From positions 1 through 20,357 of the forward strand of contig CANQEC010000014.1 of the NCBI GenBank assembly GCA_947594335.1: DNA of 20,357 nt. The letters run 5' to 3'. Position numbers and translations under genes: made by a program. The first letter of the stretch is position 1. Each line of letters begins with the position of its first letter. The DNA is from an uncultured Lachnospiraceae bacterium (lineage in GTDB: Bacteria; Bacillota; Clostridia; Lachnospirales; Lachnospiraceae). Shown here one piece after another: positions 14,138 through 20,357 of the stretch. The notes under the pieces are model-generated. The model did no database searches. It worked only from the letters and a program-made list of their open reading frames with translations, and was not told the origin of the DNA.

Positions 14138-14776
14138 ATGAGATACAAAGGAATCATTTTTGATCTGGACGGGGTACTCTGCTGCACGGATCAGTATCAT
14201 TACGAGGCGTGGAAGCAGATAGCAGATGAGATTTCGATTTGTTTTGATAAAACCATTAATAACCGTCTGCGTGGTATCAGCCGTATGGACAGCTTGGATA
14301 TCATTCTGGAAAAGAGTGAGAAAAAATACACACAAGAGGAAAAAGAAGCGCTGGCGGAGAAGAAAAACAATATTTACAGACAACTGCTTACCCGTATGAC
14401 GCCGGAAGATGTTTCACAGGATACCCGAGACACACTGAATACACTGCGTCTTCGGGGAATAAAACTGGCAGTCGGCTCCTCCAGCAAAAATACAAAAACA
14501 ATCCTGAAGCAGGTCGGACTGGAAGATTTTTTTGACGCAGTCAGTGATGGAACCGATATTACACATTCAAAACCACATCCTGAAGTCTTTCTGATCGCGG
14601 CAAAAAGACTGGGATTAAAACCGCCGCAGTGTCTTGTGGTGGAAGATGCCCTGGCAGGTATTGAAGCAGCAGGCGCGGGAGGATTTGACAGCGCTGGCAT
14701 TGGCGAGGCGGCCGCACACGGACGCGTTACGTGGCGTATCGGAGAAATTTCGGATTTGCTGAATCTTGAGAAATAA
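14138..14776 (+). CDS. pgmB: Beta-phosphoglucomutase
   Basis: This 212-residue HAD-superfamily enzyme interconverts beta-glucose-1-phosphate and glucose-6-phosphate. Every key residue of the well-studied Lactococcus enzyme has a counterpart in a nearly identical position: nucleophile D9 and acid/base D11 in FDLDGV, R49 in GISRMDSL (the cap-domain phosphate grip), the GSSS motif at 113-116, K145 in SKPHPEVF, and E169-D170 in VVEDALAGI. The cap domain is at about 18-90. GAGGAAAC before the ATG and an 18-base gap to GH3 indicate co-transcription. It needs beta-glucose-1-phosphate, which no classical disaccharide phosphorylase in the window makes; the GH3 enzyme is the only visible candidate source. 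Confidence 0.93.
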   Translation: MRYKGIIFDLDGVLCCTDQYHYEAWKQIADEISICFDKTINNRLRGISRMDSLDIILEKSEKKYTQEEKEALAEKKNNIYRQLLTRMTPEDVSQDTRDTLNTLRLRGIKLAVGSSSKNTKTILKQVGLEDFFDAVSDGTDITHSKPHPEVFLIAAKRLGLKPPQCLVVEDALAGIEAAGAGGFDSAGIGEAAAHGRVTWRIGEISDLLNLEK

Positions 14777-14789
14777 AGAGGTGAGGAAA

Positions 14790-16199
14790 ATGGAACAGAA
14801 ATCAAATTCTTTTTTGGAGGAAGAAAAAATAGGGATATTGATGCGCAAATTTGCAGTGCCATGTATTATTTCGCTGCTGGTTGCCGCGCTCTATAATATT
14901 GTGGACCAGATCTTTATCGCCAACGCGGCCTATCTGGGTTCTTACGGCAATGCGGCCAATAATGCCGTATTTCCCCTGACGATCGTCGCCTTGTCTCTGG
15001 CGGTTATGATCGGCGACGGCGCCTGCGCGTTTGTGAGCATCTGCCTGGGGGCGGGGGAAAAAGAGGACGCTCATAAGAGCATCGGCTGCGCAACTGTTCT
15101 CGTTGTGTTGGTCAGCATTGTCCTGACAGTGCTTTACTTTATCTTTCAGGAACCGATCCTGACCTTTTTTGGAGGAAAGGTGAATGAGGAAACCTATGCA
15201 CAGGCAAAAGAGTACTTTACATTTATATCCATGGGTATTCCGTTTTATATGTTCGGGCAGTGTCTGAATCCGATTATCCGTTCAGATGGAAGTCCGGGAT
15301 TCGCAATGGCCTCCACCCTCGCGGGAGCGGTATTTAATATCATTTTTGACCCGATCTGTATTTTTATATTGAAATGGGGAATGATGGGCGCTGCTGTGGC
15401 AACCGTGGGAGGGCAGGTGTTAACGGCTGCTTTGGCTGTCTGGTATCTGTGCCATATGAAAGCGGTAAAGCTCACAAAAAGCAGTTTTGGCCTGCATGGA
15501 AGGCTGATGAGGAAGTTTCTGCCTCTGGGAATCACAAGCTTTCTCTCCCAGATTTCCCTGGTAGCCTCCATGGCGGCCGTCAATAATATGCTGGTAAAAT
15601 ACGGTGGTCTTGATTCTGTTTTCGGGCAGCCGGAATATGCGCAGATCCCGATGGCGGTTGTAGGGATTGTGATGAAATTTTTCCAGATCGTCATTTCCAT
15701 AGCGGTCGGTTTTGCGGCGGGCTGTATTCCGATCGTCGGCTACAATGTAGGAGCCCGGAGGATGGATCGCGCGCTGGAGCTGTTTAAAAAGCTGCTGCTC
15801 GCCGAATTTGTCACAGGGTTTATCGCTTTGCTGATCGTGGAACTTCTGCCGCACCAGCTGATCGGTATTTTCGGAGCGGCCAATGAGAGCGAACATTATA
15901 CCCGGTTTGCGATTAAGGCGTTCCGCACTTATCTGTGTTTTATGCCGCTGGCCACCGTGAATAAGGGCACTTTTATCTATATGCAGGCGCTGGGAAAAGC
16001 TTTCCAGTCCTCCGCACTGTCCTTTATCCGTGAGGTGGTATTCGGAGTAGGCTGGGCGCTGCTTTTGCCGCTTGTGTTTGACTTGAATGGCGTCCTTTAT
16101 TCCATGCCGCTGTCAGATCTGCTGACATTTCTGATTGCGGCGGTGATGATCAGAAATATTTTTAAAACATTGAAACCAGTGTCAATAGAGACAGCATAG
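14790..16199 (+). CDS. MATE-family multidrug/metabolite exporter
   Basis: This 469-residue transporter has the twelve-helix MATE layout in two halves. The first starts with GILMRKFAVPCIISLL...NIVDQIFIANAAYLGSYGNAANNAVFP, the typical helix 1-2 signature with Asp in VDQ, and the second with LMRKFLPLGITSFLSQ, about 230 residues later. GYNVGARRMDRALE is a conserved loop after helix 8. It exports small cationic or aromatic compounds using an ion gradient. The start at 14790 is set by AAGAGGTGAGG a few bases before; a TTG at 14766 would overlap pgmB and is unneeded. It lies 13 bases after pgmB, so probably clears pathway end products or toxic intermediates. Confidence 0.93.
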   Translation: MEQKSNSFLEEEKIGILMRKFAVPCIISLLVAALYNIVDQIFIANAAYLGSYGNAANNAVFPLTIVALSLAVMIGDGACAFVSICLGAGEKEDAHKSIGCATVLVVLVSIVLTVLYFIFQEPILTFFGGKVNEETYAQAKEYFTFISMGIPFYMFGQCLNPIIRSDGSPGFAMASTLAGAVFNIIFDPICIFILKWGMMGAAVATVGGQVLTAALAVWYLCHMKAVKLTKSSFGLHGRLMRKFLPLGITSFLSQISLVASMAAVNNMLVKYGGLDSVFGQPEYAQIPMAVVGIVMKFFQIVISIAVGFAAGCIPIVGYNVGARRMDRALELFKKLLLAEFVTGFIALLIVELLPHQLIGIFGAANESEHYTRFAIKAFRTYLCFMPLATVNKGTFIYMQALGKAFQSSALSFIREVVFGVGWALLLPLVFDLNGVLYSMPLSDLLTFLIAAVMIRNIFKTLKPVSIETA

Positions 16200-16232
16200 A
16201 AGCTGCTGCAGTTTGCGAAAGGAGCAGAGACA

Positions 16233-17261
16233 ATGATTATTGATGCGAACATGTATTATGTACCGGAAAAAATTTTTACGGATGACGCGCTGATGAAACA
16301 GTTCCTGAGCGAGGTTCAGTTTGGCTGGCACGGTTACTGCGAGGAAGTTCCGGGAACCGGGAAAAAGCAGGTGGTTCTGGAAAAGCCAGCGGGAAGCCAG
16401 AACCTGAATTATCTGCAGGGGGATTATGTTGTGGAGACCCAGCTGGCGGATCTGGATGCGGCAGGAGTTGACAAGGCGCTCCTGAAAGTACCAGGATGTC
16501 ATGAGTGGATGAGCCTGGAGTCCTGCCGAATGTTCAATGACGGTATGTATGAACATTTTCAGAAAAGCAAAGGCAGACTGATTCCTCTTGCGGTGGTTCC
16601 TCCCTATGGGACTTCTGAAAGTCTGAAAGAGCTGGAGCGCTGCCATGAAGAGCTGGGCATGACTGCCGTGCAGGTCAGCGCGCATTATGGTGAGGCATAT
16701 CTGGATGATCCAAAGTTTGCAGCGTTTTTTGCGAAAGTAAATGAACTGAAAATGAATGTATATGTTCATCACACCCCGATCCCGGCAGAGTATCATTCCT
16801 TTATTGCGTATAATAATGTGCGCCGCTCTTATGGACGTATCGTGGATCAGGGACTGGCTGTCGGCAGGGAAGTATTCAGCGATCTCTTTGAGAGATGTCC
16901 GGATATAAAATTTGTCCATTCCATGATGGGCGGAGGATTTTTCGCAATTGCCAGTCTGATGTTTCCGGGACATGCAAAAGGGAAGGAAGAGGTAAGCAGA
17001 TTCCAGTCGGATAACGGCCAGATCAGAGAGCGTTTTAAAGAACATATTTATTTTGAAATGTCCCATGCGCAGCCCTGGGGGAAAGACGCTCTGGAATTTG
17101 CCGTTAAAGTAGTCGGCGCTGATCATATTATCTGGGGAACCTCCTATCCGGTTCGGAAAGAATGGCTTTCGGGCGGCCCGGATTTTGTGAGAGGCCTTGC
17201 TGTTTCCCAGGAAGAGAAGGATCTGATGCTGGGAGGAAACGCAGAGAGGCTCTACTTTTAG
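16233..17261 (+). CDS. Amidohydrolase-fold protein with a degenerate metal site
   Basis: The 342-residue protein resembles the amidohydrolase-2 (ACMSD/aromatic acid decarboxylase-like, PF04909) family. Seen are a strand-1 start MIID, LADLDAAGVDKALLKV near 71-86, the strand with H179-H180 (VYVHHTP), the strand with H229 (KFVHSMMGGGFF), and the last strand IIWGTSYP near 299-306. Three of the five usual metal ligands are missing: the N-terminal HxH is N6-M-Y8 and the final Asp of GxDYP is Ser304. Known relatives are decarboxylases, hydratases and hydrolases that use Zn or Mn. Either metal is held differently, catalysis is metal-free, or the protein is not an enzyme. GGAGC is seven bases before the ATG, and it lies between MATE and the secreted reductase. 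The fold is likely; the reaction is unknown. Confidence 0.78.
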   Translation: MIIDANMYYVPEKIFTDDALMKQFLSEVQFGWHGYCEEVPGTGKKQVVLEKPAGSQNLNYLQGDYVVETQLADLDAAGVDKALLKVPGCHEWMSLESCRMFNDGMYEHFQKSKGRLIPLAVVPPYGTSESLKELERCHEELGMTAVQVSAHYGEAYLDDPKFAAFFAKVNELKMNVYVHHTPIPAEYHSFIAYNNVRRSYGRIVDQGLAVGREVFSDLFERCPDIKFVHSMMGGGFFAIASLMFPGHAKGKEEVSRFQSDNGQIRERFKEHIYFEMSHAQPWGKDALEFAVKVVGADHIIWGTSYPVRKEWLSGGPDFVRGLAVSQEEKDLMLGGNAERLYF

Positions 17262-17365
17262 ATGAAGATGGTTCCCGGAAGTACAGGCGTGAGGTGGAGT
17301 TTGCAGGAGTTACAATTAATTACGATATAAGACTGAAAGATAAGTAATTACGAGGAGGAATAATA

Positions 17366-19102
17366 ATGAGTTATCAGAAAATTATGACCACAGCTGTTGT
17401 TTTCGCTCTTGGACTGTCCGTCGGCATTCAGGCCGCCGCGTATACCCCGGGGACCTATGACGGCACAGCGGCAGGGAAAAACGGAGATGTCACACTGCAT
17501 GTAGAGTTTGACGAGGATGAGATCACAGGGATCACCGCGGATCATGAAGAGGATGGAGTGGGGAGCAGCGCGATCGACACCCTGATCAGCCAGACACTCT
17601 CTGAACAGGGAATACCGGCGGATACCATTTCCGGCGCGACAATTAGTTCAAAGGCCTGCATATCCGCGCTGAGAGATGCCGTTTCGCAGGCAGGCGGAAA
17701 TCCGGATGAGCTTACTGTGCAAAGCGGAGATACATCGGCGGAGCCAGTCGAATATGTAACGGAGGCGGACATCGTAGTTATCGGAGGCGGAGCCGCCGGT
17801 ATGACGGCTGCGGTAACAGCGTCCGAAGCAGGCGCATCGGTTGTCCTGCTTGAGAAAAACAGTATTCTGGGAGGAAATACGCCTGCCGCGGCAAACGGAG
17901 TGAATGCGGCAGATTCCCAGGTACAGCTTGCGGATGCTCAGTATCAGGAGGCCCAGGCAAGCGTAGAAGGACTTGAAGAGCTTCAGAGCCAGAATGAGCT
18001 GGCAAGAGGAGGGCTGGTAAAAGCTTTCGCGGAGAACTCCGGCGAAGTCATCGACTGGCTTGCAGATATGGGTGTGGAGTTTGAAGTGGATATTCAGCAG
18101 GACGACCGCAACCCGGTACAGAATTATTATATGCTAAAAGCGATGGCCGGCGGCTCCACAGGCATTACTCTGACAAAAGCGGTGCAGAGTGCATTGGAAG
18201 CATCCAATGTAGATTATTATCTGAATATGAGGGCTGCGGAGCTTGTTCAGGATGAGAACGGAAAGGTGATCGGCGTAAAAGCTGTGGATGCAAATGGTGA
18301 GGAGATCACGTTCAACGGGAAAGCTGTTTTGATCGCGACCGGAGGTTTTGGACACAATCAGGAGCTTCTGGCTCAGGCGAATCCGGCGCTTGCGAATGCG
18401 ACTACGGATGAGATCGCGCCTACGACGGGCGACGGACTTATTATGGCGCAGGCCGTTGGAGCGAAGGCAGTTGATCTGGACTGCATACAGACTTTCCCGG
18501 TGGTTATGGAAGGTTATGGTATGGTTACGCCCAATAAGCTGCCGGGCGGTTTTGGCGTGAATGCCGTTATTGTAAATAATGAGGCACAGCGCTTTACGGC
18601 GGAAGGATTTGAGATTCCGGATGCCATTCTCGCGCAACCGGACGGCGAGGCCTATATGATTTTCCGCGAGGATCAGATTTCTGACGACATGCAGAATATC
18701 ATCAATGCCGGTTACGTTGCTTCTGCGGATACAGCGGCAGAATTGGGAGAGGCGCTTGGACTGGATGGAGAAGCGCTGCAGGCTTCCGTGGACACATACA
18801 ATGAAGATGTTGCGGACGGCACAGACGATGCTTTTGGAAAAGAAGGGGCGCTTCCTCTTGAGGGAACTCTCTACGGATTTAAATATGGCGTCGGAGCGCA
18901 TTACTTTATGGGCGGTATCCTGATCAACGAAAAAACTCAGGTGCTGGACGAGAATGAAAATCCGATCGAAGGACTCTATGCGGCGGGCGAAGTCACGGGA
19001 GGCTTCCATGGCTCTCAGAGAATTGACGGTTCCGGTATAGGCGATTCCTTTACATTTGGCCGCATTGCCGGCAGAGAGATGGCAGAGGCGACGGCGGAAT
19101 AA
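17366..19102 (+). CDS. Secreted flavin reductase: FMN-binding domain plus FAD fumarate-reductase-like domain
   Basis: This 578-residue protein has a Sec signal at residues 1-25 (hydrophobic core VVFALGLSVG, cut near AAA) with no lipobox Cys. Residues 28-115 are an FMN-binding domain ending in S89-GAT92, the flavin-transferase (ApbE) recognition motif in which FMN is joined covalently to the Thr. Residues 133-575 are an FAD-binding fumarate-reductase/succinate-dehydrogenase-type domain, with GxGxxG G140-G-G-AA-G145, E163, the GFGVNAVIVNNEAQRF block (catalytic-type Arg), AH512YFMGG, and the terminal GEVTGGFHGSQR552...FGRIAG. It would reduce a double bond in an external substrate, fed by membrane electron carriers. 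Shewanella fumarate reductase has HHxMGG where this protein has HYFMGG, so the substrate may not be fumarate. GAGGAGG lies nine bases before the ATG, and a 104-base gap before it may hold a minor promoter. Confidence 0.9.
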   Translation: MSYQKIMTTAVVFALGLSVGIQAAAYTPGTYDGTAAGKNGDVTLHVEFDEDEITGITADHEEDGVGSSAIDTLISQTLSEQGIPADTISGATISSKACISALRDAVSQAGGNPDELTVQSGDTSAEPVEYVTEADIVVIGGGAAGMTAAVTASEAGASVVLLEKNSILGGNTPAAANGVNAADSQVQLADAQYQEAQASVEGLEELQSQNELARGGLVKAFAENSGEVIDWLADMGVEFEVDIQQDDRNPVQNYYMLKAMAGGSTGITLTKAVQSALEASNVDYYLNMRAAELVQDENGKVIGVKAVDANGEEITFNGKAVLIATGGFGHNQELLAQANPALANATTDEIAPTTGDGLIMAQAVGAKAVDLDCIQTFPVVMEGYGMVTPNKLPGGFGVNAVIVNNEAQRFTAEGFEIPDAILAQPDGEAYMIFREDQISDDMQNIINAGYVASADTAAELGEALGLDGEALQASVDTYNEDVADGTDDAFGKEGALPLEGTLYGFKYGVGAHYFMGGILINEKTQVLDENENPIEGLYAAGEVTGGFHGSQRIDGSGIGDSFTFGRIAGREMAEATAE

Positions 19103-19137
19103 TTTTGCAGAAATCATGAAAACAATCACTTTTACAG

Positions 19138-19166
19138 GCGCCCGCGAAAATGCGGGCGCTTCTTTT
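19138..19166 (+). terminator. Rho-independent terminator after the reductase
   Basis: A perfect GC-rich 8-bp stem (19138-19145 with 19152-19159), a six-base loop, then TTCTTTT (19160-19166). It ends the GH3-to-reductase operon, 35 bases after the reductase stop. Confidence 0.88.
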
Positions 19167-19167
19167 C

Positions 19168-19615
19168 GTATGACGGGCATGCCTGCATTCTGTGGTGAGA
19201 GTCCACATAGGCGTAGCTACCGACGAACCCCAAAGCGATTCCCAAGGCTTGTATCGTGAGGTGTCGGCGAGAAGAAGGGATAGCGAAATCGTAGCCTGAC
19301 GAACAGAAACCTGATACAAGGCGTTTGCGGCGGATAAGCTGGCAAATGACAGCAAAGTCCAAAAGGCAGCCGTAACCCGCAGGCGTAAGTCAGGCAGGCA
19401 GACGAGGAGAGACTGGCAGGTTTATCCCGCGAGGTCTCGCAGGCGGTTTTATCAGCCACAGTAACAATGAACTGCGAGAAGTCAGCAGAAGCCATAGTAG
19501 GCATAACCCTGAAACGAGTCATGCCGAAGGGCTAAACAACGTAACTGTGTAATCAAATGTATGCCTCATGGAATACCTGACAGCAGGAGGGGCGAAACGT
19601 AAATGAGCAGAGTAA
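19168..19615 (+). mobile_element. Group II intron, 5' fragment (about domains I to IV)
   Basis: The 450-base non-coding stretch is rich in RNA-type short stems and carries segments recalled from bacterial group II introns: GCGTAGCTACC, CGATTCCCAAGGCT, GAAGAAGGGATAGCG, a run ending GCCTGACGAACAG, GGCGTTTGCGGCGGATAAG, AAGTCCAAAAGGCAGC, and GAGAAGTCAGCAGAAGCCAT, which lies in domain IV before the intron-encoded reverse transcriptase. The sequence breaks off near an ATG (19603) preceded by AGGAGGGG, exactly where the reverse transcriptase should begin. Nothing resembling domain V or VI follows. The 5' end may be GTATG at 19168-19172, a variant of the GTGYG consensus, one base after the terminator T run. 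The fragment cannot splice or move on its own. Confidence 0.75.
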
Positions 19616-19660
19616 GCTTTTCTTCCATGACTATATCAAAAATCCCTCAGATTTTCAATC

Positions 19661-20357
19661 TCATACAATGCCATCCCCGGCTGCGCGTTTCTTTTGGATA
19701 TATATCATGCATCCGAAACAGAGCAATATCTGAACAACGGTAGAGCATGGCGTTGCCAGTCCAACGCGAAACAGAGATACCGGCCTGATCCTGCTCATGA
19801 AAAATGAGACCGGGACTCTCACGCAAAACGCGCCGATGATGCCCTGCGCCATGACAAAAGCGGTAAGTTCCATACCGTTGAAAAATCCGATAAAGCAAAA
19901 CAGAAAACAGGTCAGCAGGCAGTCAATCGCATACGCTTTCAGATACTGTGCCGATGCTGTGATGATATCAGGATCCCTGGCAAAAATCCATGAAAGCAGT
20001 TTGCCGTGAAAAAACGAAAGGTAAAACATCGTCACTGCAAAAACCAGCGATACGCCTATGGAATATTTCAACGCCTTTATCGCCCGCTCCGGCTTCCCCG
20101 CGCCGCGGTTCTGTGCGACAAACGCGGACATGGCCTGCATAAAAGCCGACGGGACCAGCATGATGAACGCGCAGACCTTTTCCGCGACACCGACCCCTGC
20201 AGACTCCGTAAGACCAAGGGAATTGACGATGGCGAGAATCACAAGAAAGGATATCCCGACCAGAAGATCCTGCACCGCGATCGGCGCACCCAGCCGGAAT
20301 ATCTTCCTGATGATACTTCCGTCCCACCGTAACATGCCTCTGTTCATCAGAAACGGC
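19661..20357 (-). CDS. Second MATE-family exporter, C-terminal part (runs off the window)
   Basis: On the minus strand the visible 232 codons continue past the right edge. They resemble the second half of a MATE transporter: an SIIRKIFRLGAPIAVQDLLVG helix start, then AEKVCAFIMLVPSAFMQAMSAFVAQNRGAGKPERA with the conserved QNRGAGK after a helix, the segment HGKLLSWIFARDPDIITASAQYL and two more helices, and a basic tail ending KKRAAGDGIV. The ATG at 20347 is inside the domain and is not the likely start; the real start is outside the window. The stop (19661-19663) is intact and sits about 45 bases from the intron fragment. It is unrelated in orientation to the reductase operon, and differs from the MATE protein encoded at 14790-16199. 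Confidence 0.85.
   Translation of the reverse strand, partial: PFLMNRGMLRWDGSIIRKIFRLGAPIAVQDLLVGISFLVILAIVNSLGLTESAGVGVAEKVCAFIMLVPSAFMQAMSAFVAQNRGAGKPERAIKALKYSIGVSLVFAVTMFYLSFFHGKLLSWIFARDPDIITASAQYLKAYAIDCLLTCFLFCFIGFFNGMELTAFVMAQGIIGAFCVRVPVSFFMSRIRPVSLFRVGLATPCSTVVQILLCFGCMIYIQKKRAAGDGIV

Noticed and set aside
12674..14383. 569-codon minus-strand frame opposite GH3 and pgmB
   Set aside because: It spans two certain plus-strand genes with conserved active sites, and its translation has no recognisable motif.
17301..17331. Promoter before the secreted reductase
   Set aside because: TTGCAG and TATAAG are 19 bases apart and both imperfect. It is possible as a minor promoter but too weak to list.
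1..20357. CRISPR arrays, tRNA and rRNA genes
   Set aside because: I saw no regularly spaced direct repeats, no cloverleaf with TTCGANNC-type T loop, and no rRNA-like segment on either strand.

Overview
This window most likely comes from a Gram-positive, anaerobic, gut-type Clostridia, probably Lachnospiraceae-like. Nearly every gene has an AGGAGG-type ribosome binding site, the strong promoters match the sigma-A consensus, and the family mix (family-5 peptide importer, MATE exporters, a secreted FMN/FAD reductase, Rpn and DUF4143 remnants, a group II intron) is typical of that group. The assignment is from gene content and style only; no database was searched.

Region 1 (1-2080) is an AT-rich accessory scar. 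It holds a PBECR-type nuclease-domain protein, a candidate structured small RNA with its own -10 box and terminator, and four gene remnants packed end to end: an Rpn/PD-(D/E)XK fragment, a TOTE-type primase fragment, the C-terminus of a DUF4143 AAA+ ATPase, and a membrane-protein tail with two in-frame stops. A strong terminator closes the region.

Region 2 (2080-3825) has an SDR-fold protein whose catalytic Tyr position is Asn, and a four-helix membrane protein of unknown function, followed by a terminator.

Region 3 (3834-10782) is a complete Opp/Dpp-type ABC importer: substrate-binding protein, two permeases, two ATPases, then an alpha/beta hydrolase. The binding-protein gene has its own promoter, overlapped by a palindrome, and its own terminator. 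The permease-ATPase-hydrolase genes start from a second, near-consensus promoter. The binding protein has a signal peptide but no lipobox cysteine.

Region 4 (10843-19166) begins with a LysR regulator on the minus strand, transcribed from a perfect-consensus promoter and divergent from a six-gene run: a small membrane-anchored protein, a NagZ-type GH3 enzyme, beta-phosphoglucomutase, a MATE exporter, an amidohydrolase-fold protein that has lost three of its usual metal ligands, and a secreted reductase with FMN-binding and FAD domains. A terminator follows. My reading, as inference, is that regions 3 and 4 form one catabolic unit. The importer and hydrolase would take up and cleave a small conjugate. 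The GH3 enzyme, possibly acting as a phosphorylase, would feed beta-sugar-1-phosphate to beta-phosphoglucomutase. The aglycone would be processed or used as an electron acceptor by the secreted reductase and exported by MATE. The substrate cannot be named from sequence.

Region 5 (19168-20357) is a 5' fragment of a group II intron placed directly behind the region 4 terminator and cut off at its reading-frame start, then the C-terminal part of a second MATE transporter on the minus strand that runs off the window.
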